From Acinetobacter sp. UBA3106 (GTDB lineage: Bacteria > Pseudomonadota > Gammaproteobacteria > Pseudomonadales > Moraxellaceae): DNA of 18,360 nt. The notes beneath the pieces were generated by a model. The model was not told where the DNA came from and ran no database searches. It was given only the letters and a program-made list of their open reading frames with translations. The stretch spans positions 47,078 to 65,437 of the forward strand of contig DFAM01000021.1 of NCBI GenBank assembly GCA_002365595.1, read 5' to 3'. Shown here piece after piece: positions 7,361-14,384 of this stretch; the first letter of the stretch is position 1, and every line of letters begins with the position of its first letter. The position numbers and the translations under genes are program-made.

Positions 7361-7417
7361 TAAACAGGTTATTATCGTTTCATCTACAAAGTAGCTTGAT
7401 AATTAAAGAGGTCGCAG

Positions 7418-7720
7418 ATGACTACGGAAGCACTGAATAAGTCTGACTTAATAGAGCGAATTTCCCTAAAAAATCCACACTTAGCAGAACCATTGGTTGA
7501 AGAAGCTGTTAAGATTATGATTGATCAAATGATAGCTGCATTATCATCGGATAATCGTATTGAGATTCGTGGTTTTGGTAGTTTCGCTTTGCATCACCGT
7601 GATCCACGTGTGGGACGTAATCCTAAAACAGGTAAATCTGTTGAAGTGGCTGCAAAAGCAGTTCCGCATTTTAAACCTGGTAAAGCATTACGTGATGCAG
7701 TAAACGAATCTGCACAGTAA
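7418..7720 (+). CDS. ihfB: Integration host factor subunit beta
   Basis: The beta subunit of the IHF heterodimer bends DNA sharply in nucleoid organisation, recombination and sigma-54 promoter activation. The 100 residues show the whole HU/IHF fold: the N-terminal helices (KSDLIERISLKNPHLAEPLVEEAVKIMI), then the beta-arm IEIRGFGSFALHHRDPRVGR with RNPKTGK, whose Pro intercalates at the DNA kink, then PHFKPGKALRDAV. The beta-type features EALNKSDLIERI and VPHFKPGK separate it from HU and IHF-alpha. It has a good ribosome site (AAAGAGG, 7405-7411). The location directly after rpsA is conserved in gammaproteobacteria. The rpsA terminator upstream implies an own promoter in 7355-7405, which I could not resolve. 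Confidence 0.96.
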   Translation: MTTEALNKSDLIERISLKNPHLAEPLVEEAVKIMIDQMIAALSSDNRIEIRGFGSFALHHRDPRVGRNPKTGKSVEVAAKAVPHFKPGKALRDAVNESAQ

Positions 7721-7740
7721 TAAAAATTTATGGGGTGTTT

Positions 7741-8106
7741 ATGCGTTACGTATTAGTCGCATTACTCATTGTACTTTTTGGCTATTCTTTAGCTCTTGTA
7801 CTACAAAACGGTACTGAACTTTCAGTTGACCTACTATTTACACAAGTGCCTGCAATGCGTTTGGGTTTATTGCTGTTATTAACCTTGGCATTAGGTCTGG
7901 TACTGGGTTTATTGTTAGGGGTACAAATTTTCCGGGTATTTCAAAATAATTGGGAAATTAAGCGATTACGTAAAGACATAGAATATCTTCGCAAGGAACA
8001 AATACAGGCGGCTCAGCTGGCAGCAGCTGAAGCAGCAGCGCATAGCAGACATGAAAAAACAGTTTTAGACATTCATTCTGAAGATCGTTCGTCTAATCCC
8101 TTGTAA
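7741..8106 (+). CDS. lapA: LapA-type (DUF1049) inner-membrane protein
   Basis: This is a small membrane protein of 121 residues. It has two hydrophobic segments, about 3-21 (YVLVALLIVLFGYSLALVL) and about 38-61 (LGLLLLLTLALGLVLGLLLG), joined by the QNGTELSVDLLFTQVP loop. A cytoplasmic Lys/Arg-rich coiled coil follows (NNWEIKRLRKDIEYLRKEQIQ), then an Ala-rich tail. This is the lipopolysaccharide-assembly protein A domain. In E. coli LapA works with LapB in control of LpxC and LPS assembly. I chose ATG 7741 because GGGG at 7732-7735 is ideally placed; an in-frame GTG at 7735 would add two residues. It lies 20 bases after ihfB and is probably co-transcribed. No lapB follows it here. Confidence 0.85.
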   Translation: MRYVLVALLIVLFGYSLALVLQNGTELSVDLLFTQVPAMRLGLLLLLTLALGLVLGLLLGVQIFRVFQNNWEIKRLRKDIEYLRKEQIQAAQLAAAEAAAHSRHEKTVLDIHSEDRSSNPL

Positions 8107-8125
8107 TATGATGTGTTAGTATAAT

Positions 8126-8214
8126 GTTTGAGTTTTAGGAAATTGTGCCTGGAACCAGAACATTGAATAAATTTTAAAACACCCTGAATTGTTTTATTCA
8201 GGGTGTTTTTTTAT
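8126..8214 (+). ncRNA. Possible small RNA or long 3' UTR after lapA
   Basis: A TATAAT at 8120-8125 follows the lapA stop, and a strong terminator ends near 8212. A transcript of roughly 80 bases from about 8132 would contain no open frame of note and would end in a U-run, the profile of an Hfq-type sRNA. No good -35 hexamer is visible. It could equally be just the lapA 3' UTR. Confidence 0.25.
8176..8214 (+). terminator. Rho-independent terminator of the ihfB-lapA transcript
   Basis: AAAACACCCTGAAT (8176-8189) pairs perfectly with ATTCAGGGTGTTTT (8196-8209) over 14 bp around a TGTTTT loop, followed by a T-run to 8212. It is strong and orientation-appropriate for ihfB-lapA. Confidence 0.9.
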
Positions 8215-8281
8215 TTTAAAAAGGCAACTATCTATATGTTGTTCAAAATAATAACTTCAATTAACTAATTTTTTTATCACT

Positions 8282-8310
8282 TTGTTAAAGCCAGGAATAC
8301 CTTTTATAAT
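8282..8310 (+). promoter_or_regulatory. Sigma-70 promoter of pyrF
   Basis: TTGTTA (8282-8287) and TATAAT (8305-8310) are separated by exactly 17 bases. This is the best-formed promoter in the window. Initiation is expected near 8317, giving a leader of about 30 bases that contains AAGG (8334-8337). Confidence 0.7.
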
Positions 8311-8345
8311 AAGCTTTCTTTTTTGTCTGAGCGAAGGTAAGTCTC

Positions 8346-9026
8346 TTGAGTATCATTGTTGCACTGGATGCTAAAAGCCAATATGACGCGTTAACGATTG
8401 CGGAGCAGTTAGATCCTGCATTATGTCGGGTGAAAGTTGGTAAAGAGCTATTTACGCATGAAGGCCCAAGTGTGGTTAAGGCATTGCATGACAAGGGTTT
8501 TGAAGTTTTCTTGGACTTGAAGTTTCATGATATTCCAAATACCACAGCTCAAGCAGTGTGTGCTGCAGCAGACCTGGGTGTGTGGATGGTCAATGTGCAT
8601 GCATCTGGTGGTCGTAAAATGATGGAAACCTGTGTAGAGCGTTTACAAGCAGGGAACTACAAGACCCAGTTAATTGCGGTGACTGTGCTGACTTCCATGG
8701 GACGTGAAGATTTAAAAGACATTGGTTTGGATATCGAGCCATTTGAACAAGTGCAACGTCTGGCGAAACTTACTCAAGAAAGTGGTCTGGATGGCGTGGT
8801 CTGTTCTGCTCAAGAAGCCAAAATGCTGCGTGAAACTTTAGGAGCAGACTTTGCTTTAGTCACGCCGGGTATTCGTCCGGCAGGTTCGGCAGCAGACGAT
8901 CAAAAACGAATTGTCACACCGAAGCAGGCGATGCTGGATGGTTCTACACATTTGGTGATTGGTCGTCCAATTACCAAGTCGGAAAATCCGAGTCAAATGC
9001 TGAAAGATATTTTGGCAACTTTGTAA
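8346..9026 (+). CDS. pyrF: Orotidine 5'-phosphate decarboxylase
   Basis: PyrF catalyses the last step of UMP synthesis, decarboxylating OMP. The catalytic Asp-Lys-Asp array is in LDLKFHDIPNT (Asp57, Lys59, Asp62), with a further Lys33 in VGKELF. The phosphate loop VTPGIRP and the closing VIGRPITKSENP segment (near residue 205) are intact. The 226-residue length is normal. The start is TTG 8346. The N-terminal strand SIIVALDAK is essential to the barrel and no ATG precedes it, while AAGG lies 8 bases upstream. TTG starts are usually less efficient and may set a modest expression level. The gene has its own promoter and stands alone. Its 3' end runs into a repeat-rich hairpin shared with the convergent exporter gene. 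Confidence 0.96.
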   Translation: MSIIVALDAKSQYDALTIAEQLDPALCRVKVGKELFTHEGPSVVKALHDKGFEVFLDLKFHDIPNTTAQAVCAAADLGVWMVNVHASGGRKMMETCVERLQAGNYKTQLIAVTVLTSMGREDLKDIGLDIEPFEQVQRLAKLTQESGLDGVVCSAQEAKMLRETLGADFALVTPGIRPAGSAADDQKRIVTPKQAMLDGSTHLVIGRPITKSENPSQMLKDILATL

Positions 9027-9030
9027 TTTA

Positions 9031-9140
9031 CACCCTCTCTCTAACTCTCTCCCAAAGGGAGAGAGAACGTTCCATTATCGTAAAAATGAACAAGTCCTCA
9101 CTCTCTGAGAGATGAGAAGCACTGCTCCGCAAGGGAGGAA
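9031..9140. repeat. Pyrimidine/purine-rich palindromic (REP-like) element between convergent genes
   Basis: CTCTCTCCC (9045-9053), AAA and GGGAGAGAG (9057-9065) form a 9-bp perfect hairpin. It is preceded by CCCTCTCTCTAA and followed by further CTC/GAG-type inverted pieces (around 9099-9117 and 9123-9135, e.g. CTCC-GCAAG-GGAG). Intergenic sequences of this 'ctctccc...gggagag' look are, as I remember them, scattered repeats in Acinetobacter genomes. No second copy is in the window. It probably ends transcription, or protects mRNA 3' ends, for pyrF and lysO from both sides. Confidence 0.6.
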
Positions 9141-9144
9141 GAAT

Positions 9145-10053
9145 TTAAATCGCTGCCAACACGCTCACCAATATCGGTGCCAATACCGAAAGAATAAAAC
9201 CGCTTACCATGGCGTGTGGAATAAAATCATTACCGCAAGCCTGTTTTACCATGGGCAAGGTAACATCCATCGCGGTTGCTCCTGCTGAGGAAATTGCAGA
9301 ACGTGGGTAGCGCCAACCGATAATATACATAAACACAATCGCCAGAATTTCTCTAAATAAATCATTCATCAGTGCAATACTGCCAAGATGCGCATTTTTA
9401 AGTTCAGTCACTACGATCCCAGTCATGGAATAAAAGCCATAACCTTGCGACAGCATGATGAGATCTTTTAAGCTGATATCTTGAATGATTGATGCTGTAA
9501 CGAAAGCACCCAGTAGTGAACCGACGATGCAACCCAAGGGTACCAGTAATATTTTCCAATTTAACCAAGATCGGTCCAAGGGTGAATAGGCGAGATCCAA
9601 ACCAATCAAAAACATGAATACCAATAATAGGTGCCATGTGCTTATCTGCAAGGTATAACCAAAGTTTGTTGCAGATTCAGAGAGTGCATAACCAAATAGC
9701 AATGCAATAAAAGCATAACTGATATTAATAAGTGATTTGCTGACCAGGCTCATGGATACTTTGCCATGACTGGGTTGATAGCCTAAAAGCTTGAATAATA
9801 CATAACAGCAGATAAATGCACCGACACTGGTAAGTATGGCTAAAAGCGCGGCATGATTCAGAATTTGCCAAGGCTGAGCAATGGTGTGCAATGTTTGAGC
9901 AAACTCAATAGCAATAGCAATTAATAGTATATAAGTGAAATAGGGTAGAATCTGAAAAGCAAGACGTTCTAACCAGTGCGGTAAACGTCTTGCCAAAATA
10001 AATCCAAGTCCTAAGCAAATGAGTAATTGGAAAATCAACCAAAAGGATTGCAT
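9145..10053 (-). CDS. lysO: LysO-family (YbjE-type) lysine exporter
   Basis: This is a polytopic inner-membrane protein of 302 residues with about eight to nine hydrophobic segments. The family signatures are GYGFYSMTGIVVTE (204-217), GSIALMNDLFREILAI (224-239) with the acidic/basic Asn-Asp..Arg-Glu cluster, and SAGATAMDVTLP (256-267). They match the lysine exporter LysO (E. coli YbjE, about 300 residues), which exports lysine and toxic analogues. The specificity here is inferred from the family. The start ATG (complement of 10051-10053) gives MQSFWLIFQLL, directly entering the first membrane helix. The ribosome site is weak. It lies 49 bases downstream of the monooxygenase on the same strand, so co-transcription is plausible. 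Confidence 0.85.
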   Translation of the reverse strand: MQSFWLIFQLLICLGLGFILARRLPHWLERLAFQILPYFTYILLIAIAIEFAQTLHTIAQPWQILNHAALLAILTSVGAFICCYVLFKLLGYQPSHGKVSMSLVSKSLINISYAFIALLFGYALSESATNFGYTLQISTWHLLLVFMFLIGLDLAYSPLDRSWLNWKILLVPLGCIVGSLLGAFVTASIIQDISLKDLIMLSQGYGFYSMTGIVVTELKNAHLGSIALMNDLFREILAIVFMYIIGWRYPRSAISSAGATAMDVTLPMVKQACGNDFIPHAMVSGFILSVLAPILVSVLAAI

Positions 10054-10102
10054 AAAGAATTAAGCAGCTAATAAATACCTGCTTATTATGACCTTTAAAT
10101 AT

Positions 10103-11614
10103 TTAGGCTGCACGACTCCCAGCCGTTTTATTTAGCAGACGGTAATCTGCAGGATTAAGTTTTCTGGTTTGTAGCCAATATTTCCATGTGTAGGTAGGCC
10201 AGAGAGCAAAGTTTTTACCGCCATCTTGTTGGTACCAGCTCACACAGCCAGATTGCCACACTGTACCATCGAGTAGTTTTTGTACATCCTGATTGAATCG
10301 GTCTTGAGCCTGATCTTTAACCACAATCGCATGACTATGAGAGCTTTCGACCAGTTCAATCATTTTCAGAATATAATTGACCTGAGCCTCAATCATAAAA
10401 ATGACCGAGTTGTGTGCCAAAACCGTATTAGGCCCTAATAGCTGAAATAAATTGGGGAAGCCTTTGGTGCAAATACCATAAAAGCTTTCTGCACCCGCTT
10501 GCCAGGCATCTCGTAAATCTTGTCCGTGTTCACCAGTACATTTAAATGATTTTAGATAAATGCGAGGATCGGTAATAAAACCGGTGCCATAAATTAAGCA
10601 ATCAATTTTGTATTCTTTGCCATCTTTGGTAATGATGCTGTTTGCGGTTAATTCCTGAATAGCCTCGGTCACCAGTTCAACATTGCTGCGGTTAAAAGTA
10701 GGGTAGTACTTATTAGACACTAAAATACGTTTGCAGCCCATGATGTAATCGGGTGTCAGTTTTTGAACCAGATTTCTGTCTTTGACCTGAAACCTGATAA
10801 AAGCTTCTGCCAGCTTTTGTGTATATTTCATCACTGTAGGTTGAACAATAGGAACCACGCGAGATTCGTTTGACCAATATAAACGTGCCCGATGCAGCTT
10901 TCTAAACCAGTTTAATTTTTTGAATAATTTCTTTTCGATATTCCAATAATGACGTTCATCTCTGGGAATGACCCAAGCCGCGGTACGCTGCAATACATAA
11001 AGTTGCTTAACTTTAGGCGCAATTTCAGGAAGATATTGAATCGCGCTGCCACCAGTTCCAATAGAGGCGACATACTTACCGGTTAAATCATATTGATGAT
11101 CCCAGTGAGAGGAATGAAAAACTTTACCCTGAAATTTTTCAATGCCCGGAATATGCGGGATGTGCGGTACATGCAAAGGACCAGAGGCAAAAACTACAAA
11201 TTGAGCCATTAAAGTCTGATCATTACTGAACGTAAGTTTCCACTCACAACTCTGGTTATTGTATGTCGCCTCAAGGACTTCACAATTAAATTGGCAATAT
11301 TTTTCTAAATTATGGTCTGCGACTAAAGCTTGTATATATTTAAAAATTTCAGGTGCTTCTGCATAGCGTTTTGACCAGTCACTTTTCGGTGCGAAAGAAA
11401 GAGAATACATATGCGATTGCACATCGCAGGCTGCGCCAGGATATTGATTTTCGCGCCAGGTTCCGCCGACTTCACTGGCTTTTTCCAGAATCACGAAATC
11501 ATGAATATGGTTTTGTAATAGACGTATAGCCATCGCTAACCCGCCAAAGCCTGCCCCAATAATGGCAATTTTTGTATGTTTCGGTAGAGTTTGGGACTGA
11601 GCTGGAGTATGCAT
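10103..11614 (-). CDS. Baeyer-Villiger-type flavin monooxygenase (FAD/NADPH)
   Basis: This is a 503-residue class B flavoprotein. It has an FAD-binding Rossmann motif GAGFGG (20-25), the FAD-contact segment GGTWRENQYPGAACD (50-64), and FQGKVFHSSHWD (161-172), which fits the Baeyer-Villiger fingerprint FxGxxxHxxxW(P/D). A second, NADPH-binding Rossmann motif is GTGGSA (186-191). Such enzymes insert oxygen into ketones or cyclic ketones, or oxidise heteroatoms; the substrate cannot be read from sequence. It differs in motif from AlmA-type long-chain alkane monooxygenases as I recall them. The divergent AraC-family gene next door is a likely regulator, and the downstream exporter may share the transcript. 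The leader shows AAGG nine bases before ATG and a TATAAA box further up. Confidence 0.88.
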   Translation of the reverse strand: MHTPAQSQTLPKHTKIAIIGAGFGGLAMAIRLLQNHIHDFVILEKASEVGGTWRENQYPGAACDVQSHMYSLSFAPKSDWSKRYAEAPEIFKYIQALVADHNLEKYCQFNCEVLEATYNNQSCEWKLTFSNDQTLMAQFVVFASGPLHVPHIPHIPGIEKFQGKVFHSSHWDHQYDLTGKYVASIGTGGSAIQYLPEIAPKVKQLYVLQRTAAWVIPRDERHYWNIEKKLFKKLNWFRKLHRARLYWSNESRVVPIVQPTVMKYTQKLAEAFIRFQVKDRNLVQKLTPDYIMGCKRILVSNKYYPTFNRSNVELVTEAIQELTANSIITKDGKEYKIDCLIYGTGFITDPRIYLKSFKCTGEHGQDLRDAWQAGAESFYGICTKGFPNLFQLLGPNTVLAHNSVIFMIEAQVNYILKMIELVESSHSHAIVVKDQAQDRFNQDVQKLLDGTVWQSGCVSWYQQDGGKNFALWPTYTWKYWLQTRKLNPADYRLLNKTAGSRAA

Positions 11615-11771
11615 TTTTATAGGCCTTATGACATCTATTATTTTTATAGCTTATCGCAAGAGTTGGAAAACCGACATGATAGCCATGACAGAAAAATTGA
11701 TAGTTTCGGCAATTTGCAAGCTGGAAAAATTATAGTAAAAATTGAGATGTTATTTTCCATATGATCCTGTT
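11615..11771. promoter_or_regulatory. Divergent control region between monooxygenase and AraC-type regulator
   Basis: This 157-base region holds promoters for both directions. Leftward, a TATAAA box (complement, near 11643-11648) lies about 29 bases before the monooxygenase ATG. Rightward, TATAGT (11731-11736) lies upstream of the regulator. Neither has a good -35 hexamer, which fits activator-dependent transcription. The near-repeated motifs GACATGATAG and CCATGACAG, near 11673-11691, could be half-sites for an AraC-type activator. That is an inference. Confidence 0.4.
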
Positions 11772-12779
11772 ATGAAACGATCAATTCTCGGCTTGATGTA
11801 TTTAATTCAGGGCATGCGTAAAGCAGGTGTGGCGGTTGATTCAAAACTTCAAAGTATTGGATTGCATGCGGAAGCTTTAGATCCTAGCTCAATTATTCAT
11901 CCTAGCCTGGAATGGGATGTGCTTAAAGTGATTGGACAGGGCGTCGAACCAGAAAAAGGTCTGTTTATTGGACAGCATTATGCACTTGCAGGTTATGGTC
12001 CTTTGCTGATGTTGCTGGTTACCACTGAAAACCTGCGTATTGCTTTAGAGCAGGGGATTCGCTATCAGGCATTAACGCATTTAACCGGTGTCTTAAGCCT
12101 AAAATATAAAAATCAAAAGGTGGCGCTGTGTTATGCGCCTGAAGATTTAAACAGTGATCTGGGCTTGTTGCGGGCACAATGTGAAATCTCGGGAACATAT
12201 AAATTTATTCAGGATCTTTATCAAATGATGGGGTTGAGTATTCCTCAAATACATATTGAACTGCCATTTCCGCCACCTGAAGATCAGCAGGTTTTAGAGC
12301 TTTACCATCATTACTATGGTGCGGAATTACAGTTTGCTGCCGGTTCTGCGGAATTCTGGTTTGATGATAGCGTATTGGATGTACAGATTCCTTCAGCAGA
12401 TAAAATGACTTTTAATCTCTATGAAAGCAAATGTATAGCCGAGTTAGAGCGTTTAAAGACGGATGAATCTGTTCCATCCTTGGTGCAGCGTGTACAAGAT
12501 TATTTAGAACTACAAGAAGGGGTAATACCTACCATGGCGGAAACGGCACAGGCCCTGCAAATTCCAGAGCGAACATTGCGGCATCAATTGCAACAATTGC
12601 AAAGTAGTTATAAACAGATACGTGAGCAACTGATTAAAGACAAAGCCTTAAAGTTGATAGAATATAAGGAGTATTCTATTGAAATGATTGCAGAATTACT
12701 GGGTTATTCGGAGCCTGCCGCTTTTAATCATGCCTTTAAGCGCTGGTTTGGCCAAAGTCCACGTCAGTACTTTAAATAG
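11772..12779 (+). CDS. AraC-family transcriptional regulator (Arabinose_bd + HTH_18 type)
   Basis: This is a 335-residue regulator. The N-terminal effector domain (about residues 15-195) has the layout of the ligand-binding domain found in OruR/ArgR-like AraC proteins (GLHAEALDPSSIIHPSLEWDVL, then GQHYALAGYGPLLMLLVTTENL). The C-terminal AraC DNA-binding domain (about 235-335) has two helix-turn-helix units: TMAETAQALQIPERTLRHQLQ and SIEMIAELLGYSEPAAFNHAFKRW, followed by FGQSPRQYFK. I chose ATG 11772, giving MKRSILGLMYLIQGM. A TTG 30 bases earlier would extend it without conserved residues, and no strong ribosome site resolves the choice. It sits divergent to the flavin monooxygenase, the typical relation of a local activator to its target. 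The effector is unknown. Confidence 0.9.
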   Translation: MKRSILGLMYLIQGMRKAGVAVDSKLQSIGLHAEALDPSSIIHPSLEWDVLKVIGQGVEPEKGLFIGQHYALAGYGPLLMLLVTTENLRIALEQGIRYQALTHLTGVLSLKYKNQKVALCYAPEDLNSDLGLLRAQCEISGTYKFIQDLYQMMGLSIPQIHIELPFPPPEDQQVLELYHHYYGAELQFAAGSAEFWFDDSVLDVQIPSADKMTFNLYESKCIAELERLKTDESVPSLVQRVQDYLELQEGVIPTMAETAQALQIPERTLRHQLQQLQSSYKQIREQLIKDKALKLIEYKEYSIEMIAELLGYSEPAAFNHAFKRWFGQSPRQYFK

Positions 12780-12875
12780 TTTCGTAAATAGCCTAAGTAT
12801 ATTAATGCCAAAGTGTTATATATTTCATCTCAATCTTCGCTATACTTTCAATAGCCTAAAATAGTATTCAATGAT

Positions 12876-14024
12876 ATGTCAGATTTAAATTCTAAGCACA
12901 GTACAGCCTTTATCCCTATGTCACCTGCGGAACGGTATGCGCAAGCGTTATCTTCTGGTCAGTTCATGCCAGATGAAGCACAGGCGCAAGCTGTACATGA
13001 GCTGGATCGGGTTTGGCAGGAATTGATTCAGCGTTTTAAAGCATCAAAAAAAGCGTTTCGCCGTTTTCGCCGTCAAACTTCACCACGCGGTGTATACATG
13101 TGGGGCGGTGTGGGACGTGGTAAAACCTGGTTAATGGATCAGTTTTTTGAGTCAATTCCGTTTCGCCGTAAAATGCGCATGCATTTCCATCATTTCATGC
13201 AGCATGTACACCGTGAATTGAATAAATTATCAGGACAGCGTAATCCGCTGGATCAGGTGGCAGACCAGATTTACCAGCAGGCAGTCGTCATCTGTTTTGA
13301 TGAGTTCTTTGTCTCTAATGTCACTGACGCCATGATTCTGAGTGAGTTATTCCAGAAACTGTTTACCCGTGGCATTACTTTGGTGGCAACTTCAAATATT
13401 GCGCCGGATGGTTTATATAAAAACGGAATTCATCGTGACCGTTTCATGCCTACCATTGAAATGGTTAAAAAACATTGTGTCATTCTCAATGTAGATGCCG
13501 GTGTGGATTATCGGTTGCGTGTGCTTAAACAGGCACAATTGTTTAAGCATCCATTAACGCATGAGCATAAGCTTTGGATTGCCCAGCGTTTTACCGCTTT
13601 AACCCAGACGCAGACCCAGTCACAAGAACCAATCATCATCAATAACCGTATTGTCGAAACCATTGGTCATACCGAAGATGTATTGTGGTGTGAATATTCA
13701 GAGCTATGCTTAAAACCGCGTAGTCCGGCTGACTTTATTGAAATTGCCAACGTATATAATACCGTGCTGGTGAGCAATGTGCCGCATCTCACCGATTACT
13801 TGTCGGAAGGTGCGCGCCGTTTTATTTATCTGGTCGATGAGTTTTATGACCGTGGCGTCAAACTGTTGCTGACTTCAGAAGACAGTATTATTGATATTTA
13901 TCAAGGTGAAAAACTGGCTTTTGAAATTGAACGCACGCGTTCACGTTTACTGGAAATGCAGTCCGATGATTATCTGAATGCTGAACATCGACAAATACAG
14001 GGTTCAGCCTCGGAAGCCATCTAA
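12876..14024 (+). CDS. zapE: Cell division protein ZapE (AFG1-like ATPase)
   Basis: ZapE is an ATPase of the AFG1/ZapE family that joins the Z-ring late in division and influences FtsZ polymers. Walker A is GGVGRGKT (77-84), followed by the family's RMHFHHFMQHVHREL segment. Walker B is VICFDEFFVSNVTDAMIL. Further on come VATSNIAPDGLYKNGIHRDRFMP (sensor and arginine finger region) and the C-terminal EFYDRGVKLLLTSE. The 382-residue length matches bacterial ZapE. The start is ATG 12876; the ATG at 12871 is out of frame and closes at once. The ribosome site is poor. TATACT at 12841-12846 may be its -10 box. The gene ends in a clear terminator, so it seems to be a single-gene unit. Confidence 0.93.
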   Translation: MSDLNSKHSTAFIPMSPAERYAQALSSGQFMPDEAQAQAVHELDRVWQELIQRFKASKKAFRRFRRQTSPRGVYMWGGVGRGKTWLMDQFFESIPFRRKMRMHFHHFMQHVHRELNKLSGQRNPLDQVADQIYQQAVVICFDEFFVSNVTDAMILSELFQKLFTRGITLVATSNIAPDGLYKNGIHRDRFMPTIEMVKKHCVILNVDAGVDYRLRVLKQAQLFKHPLTHEHKLWIAQRFTALTQTQTQSQEPIIINNRIVETIGHTEDVLWCEYSELCLKPRSPADFIEIANVYNTVLVSNVPHLTDYLSEGARRFIYLVDEFYDRGVKLLLTSEDSIIDIYQGEKLAFEIERTRSRLLEMQSDDYLNAEHRQIQGSASEAI

Positions 14025-14029
14025 ATATC

Positions 14030-14055
14030 AAGCGCCTAATTAGGCGCTTTTTTTA
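14030..14055 (+). terminator. Rho-independent terminator after zapE
   Basis: AAGCGCCT (14030-14037) pairs with AGGCGCTT (14042-14049) around AATT, followed by T14048-14054. The GC-rich stem lies six bases after the zapE stop. Confidence 0.92.
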
Positions 14056-14384
14056 TATAAATTCTTTGCCTGATTTATCGACATTTTGGCTTATTCATGG
14101 CTTAATCTTGGCTCGATAGCGATGAGAAATAAGCTTTTGCGTAGTTTTAAAGCAAAATTCTGCACTTAAGTCTAATTTCGACATTTTAAAAACTTTATAA
14201 ACTATAAAAAGGTATTCAGGCAAATAATAATGTTGCATTTGTGATCTGTATTTTATTGAGTGATGTAGATATTCATTTATTAGAAAATGATCATTATTTA
14301 GGAATGTGATAGTACTATTCAGCTAAGTATAAATCGGTATACTAGAATCTCTTGTTATAAAAAGTAGCAATATCAGGAAAGACA
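14056..14384 (+). promoter_or_regulatory. Long upstream region of glcB with repeats and candidate -10 boxes
   Basis: This 329-base gene-free stretch holds several signals. Three imperfect 11-bp tandem units start TTGGCT/ATGGCT at 14086-14118. TCGACATTTT occurs twice exactly 100 bases apart (14078-14087 and 14178-14187). A perfect 10-bp palindrome, AATGATCATT, lies at 14286-14295. Candidate -10 boxes are TATACT (14338-14343) and an extended TGT-TATAAA (14353-14361), neither with a good -35. AGGAAAG at 14375-14381 is the ribosome site of glcB. The size and repeats suggest regulated transcription. No open frame of note is seen. Confidence 0.45.

Noticed and set aside
7390..7410. Possible IHF binding site (TATCAAGCTACTT on the complement) before ihfB, suggesting autoregulation.
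   Set aside because: The spacing to the TT part is one base off the consensus WATCAANNNNTTR, so the match is not convincing.
8285..8494. Leftward frame over the pyrF promoter and start.
   Set aside because: It overlaps a clear promoter and PyrF's conserved N-terminus; no family features.
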